Shown here: positions 34,173-43,315 of the stretch, piece after piece
Numbering within the stretch: position 1 is the stretch's first letter
Layout of the letters: each line of letters begins with the position of its first letter
Source: JAYSYM01 sp964543475
GTDB taxonomy: Bacteria > Bdellovibrionota > Bdellovibrionia > Bdellovibrionales > JAMPXM01
Reading direction: 5' to 3'
DNA length: 64,000 nt
Assembly: GCA_964543475.1 (NCBI GenBank)
Contig: CAZIYJ010000001.1
Span: 248,001-312,000 of the forward strand
Made by a program: the position numbers and the translations under genes
Notes under the pieces: generated by a model
The model's database searches: none
Told to the model about the DNA's origin: nothing
What the model saw: the letters and a program-made list of their open reading frames with translations, nothing else

Positions 34173-35516
34173 TTGGACTTTATCGAAATTTGTCGGCAGT
34201 TCATCTCAATCGACAGCAGTCCGAGTATTGGCAATTTTGAAGCAGCACAGTTTGCTTCACAGATTGCCAAAAGCTGGGGTCTTGACGTTGAGATTCAAGA
34301 AGAGACGCACAACGGGAGTGCTCAGGCGAACATCATCGTTCGCGCAAATTCTGATCGTCCGGCAAATGAGTTTATGCTCCAAACTCATCTCGACACAGTC
34401 GATCCCGGTAACTTTGCCCTTTGGACAAAGACGGGAGCAAATCCTTTCAGCGCGAGCATCTACCAAGAGGCCATCTACGGGCTTGGCTCTGCCGAAGTGA
34501 AATTAGATTTTTTATGTAAACTTCGCGCTCTTGCGCAGCTAAAAGAAGAAAAATTTAAGCTCCCGCCTGTAGTAGTTGGAACTTACGGGGAAGAGCTCGG
34601 CATGCCCGGAGCAGTGAAACTTCTTCGAAAGAAAAAAGTGAATGCCACTCTTGCGCTTGTTGGTGAGCCAACAGAAATGCGATTGCTTTATGCGGGCAAA
34701 GGTTTCGCGGTCGTAGATATCGAAATTCCATTCTCCCGTGAAGAGCTAGATTTCAGACGTGAGCACGACACCAATGAACGAAGCTCGTCTCAGAGTAAAA
34801 TATTTTTAGGAAAGTCAGCGCACTCCTCTTCTCCTCAACACGGAGAGAGCGCTATTTTGAAAATGCTCCAGTACCTTTCTAAGCTTCCAGATGGCATTGC
34901 CGTTATGGAGTTAGATGGTGGCGTTAACTTTAATACCGTTCCTGCTCAAGGTGTTCTTGAGTTCGACATGGCCGGCGGATTGAAAGACACGATTGCTACA
35001 AAAATTACGCATCTCTCTCGTGCAATTGAAGAGTTAGAAAAAGATTTCTTAAATTATCCTGACTCTGCGTTTACGCCGGAGTATCCAACGTTAAACATTG
35101 GAATGGTCCGAACACACGACGATCACATTAAATTCTCGGGTTGCTGTAGAATTCCGCCAAGTGTAAATCAGCAAACCTATGAGGGATGGATGGATAAGTT
35201 GCGAACTGCCTGTGCAGCCACTGGCTCCGTCTTTCGAGTGACCGAATATAAACAGCCTTTTCGATCAAGCCTCGAGACACCTTTTGCGAAGGCCTGTCAG
35301 GCTCAGCTTAGCGAGCTGAATTTACCTACCGCGTGCGGGACGCAATCTGTGACAAACGAAGCGAATGTTTTTTCTCGACTTGGAATTGAGTGTTTAGTGA
35401 TAGGTCCGGGGCTCGGTGTAGGTAACTCACATTCGCCCGAGGAACATGTCAAACTTAGCCAGCTCGAGGCGGCTACTGAATTCTATGTCGGCATCATAAG
35501 AAGAGTTGGTTTATGA
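34173..35516 (+). CDS. M20-family metallohydrolase in an Ast-like operon
   Basis: A 447-residue zinc-hydrolase of the ArgE/DapE/carboxypeptidase G2 group starting at the TTG at 34173. Metal ligands appear at THLDTVDPG (His, Asp), GTYGEELGMPG (Glu-Glu), LVGEPTEM and NSHSPEEHV (His). The usual bridging Asp of the G-R-G-A-x-D-M-K motif is Glu here (GLGSAEVKLD). Position between the transaminase and astA suggests it removes the succinyl group, the job of AstE in the classical pathway; no AstE-type gene is in the window. Function inferred from context. Confidence 0.78.
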   Translation: MDFIEICRQFISIDSSPSIGNFEAAQFASQIAKSWGLDVEIQEETHNGSAQANIIVRANSDRPANEFMLQTHLDTVDPGNFALWTKTGANPFSASIYQEAIYGLGSAEVKLDFLCKLRALAQLKEEKFKLPPVVVGTYGEELGMPGAVKLLRKKKVNATLALVGEPTEMRLLYAGKGFAVVDIEIPFSREELDFRREHDTNERSSSQSKIFLGKSAHSSSPQHGESAILKMLQYLSKLPDGIAVMELDGGVNFNTVPAQGVLEFDMAGGLKDTIATKITHLSRAIEELEKDFLNYPDSAFTPEYPTLNIGMVRTHDDHIKFSGCCRIPPSVNQQTYEGWMDKLRTACAATGSVFRVTEYKQPFRSSLETPFAKACQAQLSELNLPTACGTQSVTNEANVFSRLGIECLVIGPGLGVGNSHSPEEHVKLSQLEAATEFYVGIIRRVGL

Positions 35517-36535
35517 GTTTTATCATTCGCAATGTTCACTCTGGTGATTTAAAGCAGCTGCATGATCTTGCCAGCCAGTTTTCTTTATTGAATCTTCCTG
35601 CTGATAAAAAAATCTTAAGCGAAAAAATCGAACGAAGCGTTAACTCATTCGGAGGCGGTTTGCCGCGCGAAGAGTCTGAATATCTTTTTGTAATTGAAGA
35701 TCTTGAAGAGAAGCAAATCGTTGGAAGCTCGCTCATCCTTGCAAAACACGGAACTGAAGAAGTTCCACACTCCTATTTCAAAGTGGTGAAAAAAGATAGA
35801 TACAGCGAAGACATCGGTGTTGGCTTTATCCATCAAGTTCTTCAGTTAAAGCAAGATACTAATGGGCCCACTGAAATCGGAGGACTGCTTGTTGATAGGG
35901 CTTATCGCAAGCGCCCCGAAAAACTTGGGAAGCAAATCAGTTTAATTCGATTTATCTACATGGGGATGTCGCGAAGTGAGTTTGCTGACCGAGTGCTTTG
36001 CGAATTAACTCCGCCGCTCAGTGAGGGCGGGAGATCTGAATTCTGGGAAGCTCTCGGAAGAAGATTTACAGGCCTACCTTATCAAGAGGCTGATCTTATC
36101 AGTCAGCGGAACAAAGAATTTATTGGCAGTCTTTTTCCGCAAGAAGATATCTACATGGCTCTTCTCGATGCAAAGGCTCGTTTGGTACTCGGTCGCGTCG
36201 GAGAAGAAACTCGCCCGGCTCAACACCTGTTAGAGTCGATTGGCTTTAAGTACTTAAATGAAGTTGATCCATTTGATGGTGGACCACACTACGGCTGTAA
36301 AATGGACGACATAAAAATAATTAAAAATGCAAAGTGGGGAACTCTCGTTCCTTCCACCCAAACTGCGGGCTTTAAGAACTTCGCTTTGGTTGGAGTTAAG
36401 CGCGAGAAAGAATTCCGCGGGAAGTTGACCGCATGTGATTTGGACGGTGATAGTATTCAACTTCCACCGCAGGCTCTAAAAGATCTTGAGGCTGACTTGG
36501 GTGAGAAAGTTTATTACTCACCCATTAAAGTCTAA
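35513..36535 (+). CDS. astA: Arginine/ornithine N-succinyltransferase
   Basis: Transfers succinyl from succinyl-CoA to the alpha-amino group of arginine or ornithine. The 340-residue protein has the AstA layout: IIRNVHSGDLKQLHDLASQ, LFVIEDLEEKQIVGSSLI, HSYFKVVKKDRY, IGGLLVDRAYRKRPEKLGKQIS, ALGRRFTGLPYQEAD, and PAQHLLESIGF with FDGGPHYGC in the second half. It overlaps the M20 gene by four bases. No astB (succinylarginine dihydrolase) is nearby, which would fit ornithine as the real substrate. Confidence 0.9.
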   Translation: MSFIIRNVHSGDLKQLHDLASQFSLLNLPADKKILSEKIERSVNSFGGGLPREESEYLFVIEDLEEKQIVGSSLILAKHGTEEVPHSYFKVVKKDRYSEDIGVGFIHQVLQLKQDTNGPTEIGGLLVDRAYRKRPEKLGKQISLIRFIYMGMSRSEFADRVLCELTPPLSEGGRSEFWEALGRRFTGLPYQEADLISQRNKEFIGSLFPQEDIYMALLDAKARLVLGRVGEETRPAQHLLESIGFKYLNEVDPFDGGPHYGCKMDDIKIIKNAKWGTLVPSTQTAGFKNFALVGVKREKEFRGKLTACDLDGDSIQLPPQALKDLEADLGEKVYYSPIKV

Positions 36536-36567
36536 TTTGCAGTTCGCACAAAGTTTAAGGAGCAACG

Positions 36568-38085
36568 ATGGCACTTGAAAAAATAAAATTCCTTGGCGAC
36601 TACATAAACGGAGAGTTCGTTCGCGCGGCTCGTGCCGACGGAGAATTTAAAGATGTCAGTCCGGCCGATCTCACCGACGAAATCATGCTTCTTGAATTTG
36701 ACTACAACAATGTTGCAAAGGCATGTCGAGCCGCTCGAGAGGCTTTTAGTGGTTGGGCACTTGCTCCATTAGAAACTCGAATTTCTTACATGCGAAAGCT
36801 TAAGGAAGTTTATCTTAAGCATGAAAGAGAAATAGCGACGCTCATCGCTCGAGAAACGGGAAAGCCGTTGTGGGAAAGTGCCACTGAGGCGAAAGCGATG
36901 GTGAATAAAATCGACATCACCCTCGAACATTCATTGAAACTTGTGGCCGAAGAAAAAGTTGAAAACGCTCTTCCAGGTATCGATGGCTATATTCGTCACC
37001 GCGCGCGTGGAGTAATGGCAGTGCTTGGTCCTTTCAACTTCCCCGGTCATTTACCGAACGGCCACATTGTTCCTGCACTAGTAACGGGGAACACAATTGT
37101 ATTTAAGCCATCAGAACAGACACCCGCAATCGCGCAGCTCATGGCGCAAATGTTTCATGAGGCTGGATTTCCAAAGGGTGTATTCAACTTAGTTCAAGGT
37201 CTTGGAGAAACTGGGCGAAAGCTTGTGGCCGACGAAAATGTCGACGGAGTTTTGTTCACAGGATCTTATGAAACAGGCTTGAAAATCAAACAAGCGACTC
37301 TCGATCATCACTGGAAGATTCTTGCACTCGAAATGGGTGGAAAAAACGCTTCGGTAATTTGGGACGACGCTGATATGAACAAGGCGGTCTACGAATCATT
37401 AGTTGGGTCATTCATCTCAACAGGTCAAAGATGTTCGGGGACGAGCCGAATTATTCTTCAACGAAAGATCGCCGATAGATTTATAAATGCATTTTACGAG
37501 AGTGCAAAAAAACTCACGATCGGCTACTGGGAAGATAATCCATTTATGGGGCCTCTCATTAATGCTGATGCGGTAGAAAAGTATCTTCGCTTCCAGGAAA
37601 TCGCGCAGCGAGAAGGTGCTGAGCGATTAATGAGAGGTAAAGCGCTAGAGGGTGACCGCAAGGGTTACTATGTAACTCCAAGCATTTGTTTGGTGCCGGC
37701 GCACTCAGAAGCATCTGTTTATCAGAAGTCCGAAATTTTTGGGCCAAACGTTGCTATCTACACAGTTGATACGCTTGATGAAGCGCTAAAGATTAATGAC
37801 TCGACAGGATTTGGTTTGGCTGCATCTTTATTTACTAAAAATCGAGAGAACTTTGACTATTTCCGACAACGTGCGCGAGTGGGAATTGCGAATTGGAATC
37901 GAACAACTAACGGTGCAAGCTCACGGCTTCCGTTCGGGGGAATTGGTAAGTCAGGAAACGATCGTCCAACCGCACATTATGCTGTTCAGTACTGTACAAT
38001 TCCGGTTGCAAGCTTAGAAGACTCAAGTGGTTTTGATCCGAAGTCGCAGATGCCTGGGTTGAACTTTGAACCTTTGAAGGACTAA
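36568..38085 (+). CDS. astD: Succinylglutamic semialdehyde dehydrogenase
   Basis: Oxidises N-succinylglutamate semialdehyde with NAD. The 505-residue ALDH has GPFNFPGHLPNGHIVPAL, FKPSEQTP, the catalytic Glu in LALEMGGKN and catalytic Cys in STGQRCSGTSR, and the C-terminal RLPFGGIGKSGNDRP, a segment characteristic of AstD within the ALDH family. It completes the operon of transaminase, M20 hydrolase and succinyltransferase. Its stop overlaps the mltG start (TAATG). Confidence 0.92.
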   Translation: MALEKIKFLGDYINGEFVRAARADGEFKDVSPADLTDEIMLLEFDYNNVAKACRAAREAFSGWALAPLETRISYMRKLKEVYLKHEREIATLIARETGKPLWESATEAKAMVNKIDITLEHSLKLVAEEKVENALPGIDGYIRHRARGVMAVLGPFNFPGHLPNGHIVPALVTGNTIVFKPSEQTPAIAQLMAQMFHEAGFPKGVFNLVQGLGETGRKLVADENVDGVLFTGSYETGLKIKQATLDHHWKILALEMGGKNASVIWDDADMNKAVYESLVGSFISTGQRCSGTSRIILQRKIADRFINAFYESAKKLTIGYWEDNPFMGPLINADAVEKYLRFQEIAQREGAERLMRGKALEGDRKGYYVTPSICLVPAHSEASVYQKSEIFGPNVAIYTVDTLDEALKINDSTGFGLAASLFTKNRENFDYFRQRARVGIANWNRTTNGASSRLPFGGIGKSGNDRPTAHYAVQYCTIPVASLEDSSGFDPKSQMPGLNFEPLKD

Positions 38086-39134
38086 TGAAAAAGATTTTAA
38101 CAATCATTCTTATTGTTGGTTTAGTTTCGGTCGCCGGTGTTGCGTTCTTAGCAATTGGATTTATGGCCGAAAGACCAAGCGAAACTACTGACACTGTTGT
38201 TTTCAATGTGATGCCTGGCCAGAGCTTTCAAGCTGTGGCAAATAATCTCGCACAAGAGGGCCTTATTACGGATGCTTTTAAGTTCCGAATACTTGCACGT
38301 TTTGCAGGTGCGGGCACCAAAGTGCGTGTTGGAGAATATGCAATTGCTCGCAACGCTCTTCCGCGCGACGTTTTGCAAATAATTACTTCGGGTAAATCAC
38401 TCGAATACTCGATGACTTTTCAAGAAGGCATTAACATCTATGAAATGGCTGCGTTCTTTGATCGCCAGGGAATGCTTTCGGGGAAAGAATTCCTCGCTCT
38501 TTGCAGAGACCCTCAGTTCCTTAAAGAAACTTTGGGTGAAGCTTTAGAGTCTTGTGAGGGATACATGTTCCCAGAGACGTATAAGATTACAAAATTTACG
38601 ACTTTGCGAACCGTCATGCGAAACATGATTGCTAATTTCATTCAGAATTATAACTCCATCACTCCCAATCCAGCTCTCGAGTTGAGCCGGCACCAAATGG
38701 TAACGCTCGCAAGTATTATAGAAAAAGAAACAGGTGCAGTTGATGAGCGCCAACTTGTGTCGTCGGTATTCCACAATCGACTGAACAAAGGCATGCGCCT
38801 GCAGACTGATCCAACGATTGTTTATGGCATTTTAGATGCTGGGCGCCCGTACAAAGGGAACATTACTAAAGCAGATCTTCTTGGGCCGACTCGCTACAAC
38901 ACATACGTGATAAAGGGTCTGCCGCCAGGGCCAATTTCTAATCCTGGTAAGGCGTCGCTATTCGCGACCGCTTATCCTTCACGAAGTGAGTACTTGTTTT
39001 TTGTGAGCCGCAACGACGGCACTCACGTGTTCTCGAAAGATTACGCTGGCCATAATAAAGCAGTCGGACAATTTCAATTGGATGCAAAGGCCCGCCAGGG
39101 AAAATCTTGGCGCGACCTAAATAAAAAGAAGTAG
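38085..39134 (+). CDS. mltG: Endolytic murein transglycosylase MltG
   Basis: Inner-membrane enzyme that cuts nascent peptidoglycan strands and limits glycan length. The 349 residues show an N-terminal membrane anchor (about 4-26), a LysM-like segment (VMPGQSFQAVANNLAQEGLI) and the YceG domain with catalytic Glu213 in ASIIEKETG, then RLQTDPTIVYG, RYNTYVIKGLPPGPISNPG and YLFFVS. It overlaps astD, although the two have unrelated roles. Confidence 0.93.
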   Translation: MKKILTIILIVGLVSVAGVAFLAIGFMAERPSETTDTVVFNVMPGQSFQAVANNLAQEGLITDAFKFRILARFAGAGTKVRVGEYAIARNALPRDVLQIITSGKSLEYSMTFQEGINIYEMAAFFDRQGMLSGKEFLALCRDPQFLKETLGEALESCEGYMFPETYKITKFTTLRTVMRNMIANFIQNYNSITPNPALELSRHQMVTLASIIEKETGAVDERQLVSSVFHNRLNKGMRLQTDPTIVYGILDAGRPYKGNITKADLLGPTRYNTYVIKGLPPGPISNPGKASLFATAYPSRSEYLFFVSRNDGTHVFSKDYAGHNKAVGQFQLDAKARQGKSWRDLNKKK

Positions 39135-39135
39135 A

Positions 39136-39582
39136 TTACAATAAAACTTTTTGGAAGTTCTTGGCCGTCGGATCAAATCTGAAAACGTTTAAGTGACCTA
39201 CTAAGTCTCGATCGAAACTAGGTACTAAAATTTCGGGCCGACCATCGCCATCGATATCATCAACTGCGAGATTCGTAGCCTCACCATTAAAACTAAAGAA
39301 ACCATCGCGCTGCTGAGGCATGTGAATTTTCTCAACTAGTTCGAATCGGCCTTCTTGAGACCCTCGATAGACTTCTAAAAAGAGATCATTGCGAGTTTTC
39401 ACTTTGATAATGTTAAAAGAAGTGCCGTCACTCAGAAGATCACCCGACGCAGAAGACACAATCATTCGATAGTCGCTAAGCAATGTGCCGCGAACTTGCG
39501 ATCGAACTTCAGGATGAAGTGCTGTAAGCAGTGACGCTGCAAAGAGTGCAACAAAGCTAAACTTCCAGATTTTTTGCAGCAT
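39136..39582 (-). CDS. Small secreted protein with a calcium-binding-type DxDxDG loop
   Basis: A 148-residue protein with an N-terminal signal peptide (about 1-28). Near the C-terminus NLAVDDIDGDGRPEILVPSFD matches the FG-GAP/VCBS or EF-hand-like loop that binds calcium; only one blade-like repeat is visible, so the protein is not a full propeller. The stop lies one base from the convergent mltG stop. Function unknown. Confidence 0.6.
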   Translation of the reverse strand: MLQKIWKFSFVALFAASLLTALHPEVRSQVRGTLLSDYRMIVSSASGDLLSDGTSFNIIKVKTRNDLFLEVYRGSQEGRFELVEKIHMPQQRDGFFSFNGEATNLAVDDIDGDGRPEILVPSFDRDLVGHLNVFRFDPTAKNFQKVLL

Positions 39583-39867
39583 AAGATCTCCCAGTTTTTC
39601 GTAACAACCTTGTCTCTTATCTCTTCAAAAGCGGTGCCAAGAGAGATTTTAGAAGCCCAGTGATTTCAATAGGTTAGGTAGTAGCAAAATGATCCAAGTA
39701 GCGGGAATACCTTCATTTTCCTGCAATTTTTCCAATTGGCGTGCTTAAATGCCTAGAAATACTCGGGATTTAAACCTCTTCTCAGAGTGCATTCGAGTTA
39801 GAGGGTTGTCGAAAGGTTTGCCAGCCCAGAGAGACTTGAGTCGATTAGAATTACTGTTCGGAGCAAA

Positions 39868-40488
39868 ATGATGTTTCAAACTGACGAAGATTTTAAAACT
39901 AAATTTTACGAGCTTCTCGAATCGCGAAAATCGATTCGAAAATATAAAGCGAATCCAGTTCCAAAAGATGTGATCGAGAAAATCTTATTGGCAGGGATGC
40001 AGGCTCCAAGCGGAAAGAATCGCCAAAACTGGCGCTTCTATGTCTTGCAGGGAAAAAAGCGCGATGAGTATCTTCAGCTTTCGCAAAAATCATGGCTCGG
40101 AATTAAAGACATTCTCGAAAAGCGCTTAAAGCCATCTCTCTATCAATTCACAGAACGATTTTTCTTCACGCTCGGCGAAGCGCCGGTTGTGATTCTTTGT
40201 TACTCCTACAACGACGAAGAAGAGCGTTATCACACAAGCATTGGCAGTGTGTACATGGCTGTGGAGAACATCAATCTAGCTGCGGTCGCAGAAGGACTTG
40301 GCTGTTGCACGATGGGTGCTCCGCTAGAAATAAAAAGTGATGTTGATAAATTTTTGGGTGTTACCGAATTGCCTGAGCATAAAGCCGGAAAACTCGAACT
40401 TCTATGTGCTGTCGTGATGGGTTATCCCGATCACGAGCCGCCGAAAGCTCCTCGCCAACTTGAGCAAAGAGTTACTTGGCTAGAATAA
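39868..40488 (+). CDS. Nitroreductase-family flavoprotein
   Basis: A 206-residue FMN-dependent oxidoreductase. LESRKSIRKYKANPVPKDVIEKIL at the start and MQAPSGKNRQNWRFYVL give the FMN phosphate and ring contacts; VYMAVENINLAAVAEGLGCCTMGAP and VVMGYPDHEPPKAPRQ are standard family features. It could reduce nitroaromatics, quinones or enones; substrate unknown. It overlaps the convergent outer-membrane protein gene by 9 bases. Confidence 0.88.
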   Translation: MMFQTDEDFKTKFYELLESRKSIRKYKANPVPKDVIEKILLAGMQAPSGKNRQNWRFYVLQGKKRDEYLQLSQKSWLGIKDILEKRLKPSLYQFTERFFFTLGEAPVVILCYSYNDEEERYHTSIGSVYMAVENINLAAVAEGLGCCTMGAPLEIKSDVDKFLGVTELPEHKAGKLELLCAVVMGYPDHEPPKAPRQLEQRVTWLE

Positions 40489-41352
40489 AACTGAAGCGAC
40501 AGCGCCCGCTGCAGACGTTTCATTGTATGGTTCACGCACGTAGTACGGATCTGCAGGGTCCTTCATAAGTTTCGCCAAGTTTGAGTTTTCAACTCGCCAG
40601 AACTGAAAGTAAGGCTGGATCGAAGCTACAGTTTTTCCTATTTTGAAATCACCGGCAACCGAAGCTCTAAAACCATATCCTCGACTTTGTCGTACCTCTG
40701 GATTGTTGTAGCGAGAGTCATCCTCTTCCATGAATGCTTTGGCTTTTCCGCTTATCAAAAACTGTCCTTCTAAATTCGCACGCACTCTGATGTTTTGATT
40801 CTTAAACGGAAGCATACTTAAATCGGCACCGACTGGAAGGTAGAGATAAGTAATATGTCTCTTATATCCTGCCGAATGATCTTCATCGGTTTTTGTAAAT
40901 CGATAGCCCAATCCGCCGTACGGAGTTGCGAGAACGGTCGCAGAAACTGGATACGCTGAACCAACCAGTCCCCGAACGTTTGCTATGTCGGTTGTACCTT
41001 CCATCGTAAGTGGCTTACCACCCCAATACTGACCGAAATACTTATAGTTACCTTGGGAATAATCGGCCTCGCCGCGAATCCTCAAGCTCTTGTCATCGTT
41101 GTACCAGTTGTAAGCTGCAGTGATGCCATTAAGCTTCGCTAAGTCATACATCTTTTGCTCTTGATATCTCATCGATGTGAACATGTAGCCGACTTCGAAT
41201 TTCGAATTCAAAAGTTTACTTTCGTTGTCATAAAAACTCGGAAGAGAAACGACTATCGCCTCTGTGTATCCATCGGGTTCATTCGTTTCATTTGCATGCG
41301 CTGGAGAAAGTGACGCTACAATTAGAAAAAATAGAGAGAAAAGAATTCTCAT
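40480..41352 (-). CDS. Outer-membrane beta-barrel protein of unknown function
   Basis: A 290-residue protein with a signal peptide (MRILFSLFFLIVASLSPAHA) and an acidic N-terminal stretch. The remainder alternates polar and apolar residues in strand-like segments rich in Tyr, Phe, Gly and Asn (RGEADYSQGNYKYFGQYWGG, YGGLGYRFTKTDEDHS, AGDFKIGKTVASIQPYFQFW), and the chain ends in VASVLF with terminal Phe. A barrel of about 10-12 strands is inferred. No family recognised. Confidence 0.7.
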   Translation of the reverse strand: MRILFSLFFLIVASLSPAHANETNEPDGYTEAIVVSLPSFYDNESKLLNSKFEVGYMFTSMRYQEQKMYDLAKLNGITAAYNWYNDDKSLRIRGEADYSQGNYKYFGQYWGGKPLTMEGTTDIANVRGLVGSAYPVSATVLATPYGGLGYRFTKTDEDHSAGYKRHITYLYLPVGADLSMLPFKNQNIRVRANLEGQFLISGKAKAFMEEDDSRYNNPEVRQSRGYGFRASVAGDFKIGKTVASIQPYFQFWRVENSNLAKLMKDPADPYYVREPYNETSAAGAVASVLF

Positions 41353-41507
41353 GAAAGCCTCCGATTGATGGTCAGCGGAAGGTAATCACAAAGAGCAAAT
41401 TAGGCAATTTACGGATACCTAGGACCCTTAAGTTGAAAGCGTTTCCCAGGCCAAATGCATTTAGCCGCTGGATTTTTTCCAAAACGTAGCTGTTGCGGGC
41501 TAAAGAG

Positions 41508-42215
41508 CTAGTGGGCGGGTTTGAGGGCGATGAAGCTTAAGTTGCGAGTGGCCTTTGCGCCATCGCGCCGGAAGGACTCATGATCCTTACTCTTCACAGT
41601 ATTGATCAGGAGCGAATGAATGTTTTGCTCATGAATACCAGCGGTGACTAGCTGGAGAGTTGCGATCAAATAGAGGTTAAACCTTTTTTTATTAGGATCA
41701 GGCTGCGCCTGCTCGAATTCGCCATAGGCAAGTGATGGAAGCTCCTTGTAGGTTTTTCGAAGGCGCTCTGCCACATCAAGACTTACTTCAAAACTACCAA
41801 AGCCAATGTGTGGACCAATCCAAACTTGTGCATCAGAAATATCGTGGCCAAGTTGCTTGAGGTGGGCGAGCGACTTCCCAATAATATTGGCTTCGATTCC
41901 GCGCCATCCCGCATGGATCCCCATGACGAGAGCCGAAGAAGGTACATGTACCATCACAGGTAAACAGTCCGCTGTGCTGATGAGAACGCCAGCACATCTT
42001 AACTGAGTGTAATGGGCATCGGCCTCAACAACCTTACCAGCTGATTGCTCCTTTAAGGAATTGGCCTGTACGACTTTGTCGGAGTGAGTTTGCTTGATTC
42101 TTAAAAAATTAATTTCTGGAAACTCTCTCTTCAAGTTTTCGAGAGTAGAATGCTTGTTTCCGAAAAATATTTTAACTGACGGTGTGTCGATAACATCGCC
42201 AAGATCCCTGTTCAC
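41508..42215 (-). CDS. pgeF: Laccase-domain (YfiH/PgeF) protein
   Basis: A 235-residue copper/zinc-dependent protein of the YfiH (DUF152) family. The metal-site motifs are intact: KQTHSDKV (His), STADCLPVMV (Cys) and GIHAGWRGIEANI (His), with IGPHIGFGSFEV downstream. Members are reported as purine nucleoside phosphorylases/adenosine deaminases (FAMIN-like) and as PgeF, a polyphenol oxidase-type enzyme that edits peptidoglycan precursors. It directly follows rluD, the common arrangement, and overlaps it by four bases. Confidence 0.9.
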   Translation of the reverse strand: MNRDLGDVIDTPSVKIFFGNKHSTLENLKREFPEINFLRIKQTHSDKVVQANSLKEQSAGKVVEADAHYTQLRCAGVLISTADCLPVMVHVPSSALVMGIHAGWRGIEANIIGKSLAHLKQLGHDISDAQVWIGPHIGFGSFEVSLDVAERLRKTYKELPSLAYGEFEQAQPDPNKKRFNLYLIATLQLVTAGIHEQNIHSLLINTVKSKDHESFRRDGAKATRNLSFIALKPAH

Positions 42216-43315
42216 TTAAAGCTCCGAGAAAAACCACACTGCTCAATGAGTGGCATTAAATCGTCTGGCCAAGGCGCTTTGAAAATCATTTTTTCTTGTG
42301 ACGTCGGATGAACAAAACCGAGCTCCATTGCATGAAGAGCAAATCGCGACATCTTTGAAATATACTCTCGAAGTTCGAGAGATTTTACTGATCGAATTCT
42401 GCGATGTGATCCGTAAGTGTTGTCTCCGACGATAGGGTAGCCGTATTCCGAAAGATGAACTCTGATTTGATGCGTTCTTCCAGTCTCAAGTCGCAACTCA
42501 ACTAACGAAAGCCCCGATGGATGAGTTTCAGTCACGCGGTAGTGAGTGATCGCAAGCTTTCCGCCAATCGGTGCCGCACTGTCGTTTTGCAAAAGTTCTT
42601 TATTGCCGAAGCCATAAGAAGGTTCGGGTGGGCGATCAAGCTCATCTTGAGAGACTTTACCCATTCCCTCTGATTGCAAATATTGTGTTTTAGCAACCGA
42701 AGCCATTCGTTTTCGATCATCGGGATGTCTTCGCAAGTACGATCGTAAAGTACCCGTCGTCTTTGGGATCGGACCAAAAGTAATAGCGCGATAAAGACGG
42801 TGGGTGGTTTTCTTTTGAAACTGAAGCGAAAGCTTTCTCTGTGAGTCATCGTTTTTTGCAATCACGAGTAAGCCACTTGTTCCCTTGTCAATTCGGTGAA
42901 CTAAGCCTGGCCGTTTCTCATTGTATCCTAGCGAGAGATCGTCAGTGTAATTGAGGAGTGCATTCACAAGAGTGTCTTGTGCGTGACCTGCGGCCGGATG
43001 AACAACGAGGCCTGAGGGTTTGTTCACAACAAGAAGCTGATCGTCTTCATAAACGATGTCTAACTTGAAATCATATTTTTCTAATTTTTCATTTTCGATG
43101 ATCGGAGCTTCGATATTAAAAGTTTCACCGAGTTTTGTGTTATGAGAAGGCTTAACAATCTTTCCGTCAGGTCTTCGAACTGCGCCCATCTTAAGAAGAT
43201 TTGTCGCCTGTGAGCGAGACCCAATTTCTGAAAGTGTCGCAAGGGCTCTGTCGATACGAATATCGGTGAGTGACTCGTCGATTGTGAGAACTAGTTTTGC
43301 GACTTTACTTTTCAA
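42212..43315 (-). CDS. rluD: 23S rRNA pseudouridine synthase, RluD-type
   Basis: A 367-residue pseudouridylase with an N-terminal S4 domain (about 20-75) and a RluA-family catalytic domain; the nucleophile is Asp143 in HRIDKGTSGLL, and LETGRTHQIRVH is the second signature. Between about residues 190 and 245 an extra segment of about 40 residues (Gln/Asp/Pro-rich, absent in E. coli RluD) interrupts the catalytic fold. Its role is unknown. Position between the J-like/HTH gene and pgeF is a conserved cluster. Confidence 0.88.
   Translation of the reverse strand: MKSKVAKLVLTIDESLTDIRIDRALATLSEIGSRSQATNLLKMGAVRRPDGKIVKPSHNTKLGETFNIEAPIIENEKLEKYDFKLDIVYEDDQLLVVNKPSGLVVHPAAGHAQDTLVNALLNYTDDLSLGYNEKRPGLVHRIDKGTSGLLVIAKNDDSQRKLSLQFQKKTTHRLYRAITFGPIPKTTGTLRSYLRRHPDDRKRMASVAKTQYLQSEGMGKVSQDELDRPPEPSYGFGNKELLQNDSAAPIGGKLAITHYRVTETHPSGLSLVELRLETGRTHQIRVHLSEYGYPIVGDNTYGSHRRIRSVKSLELREYISKMSRFALHAMELGFVHPTSQEKMIFKAPWPDDLMPLIEQCGFSRSFK

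Noticed and set aside
39583..39867. Short ORF starting near 39690 in the gap before the nitroreductase gene
   Set aside because: It has only 19 codons and no ribosome-binding site.
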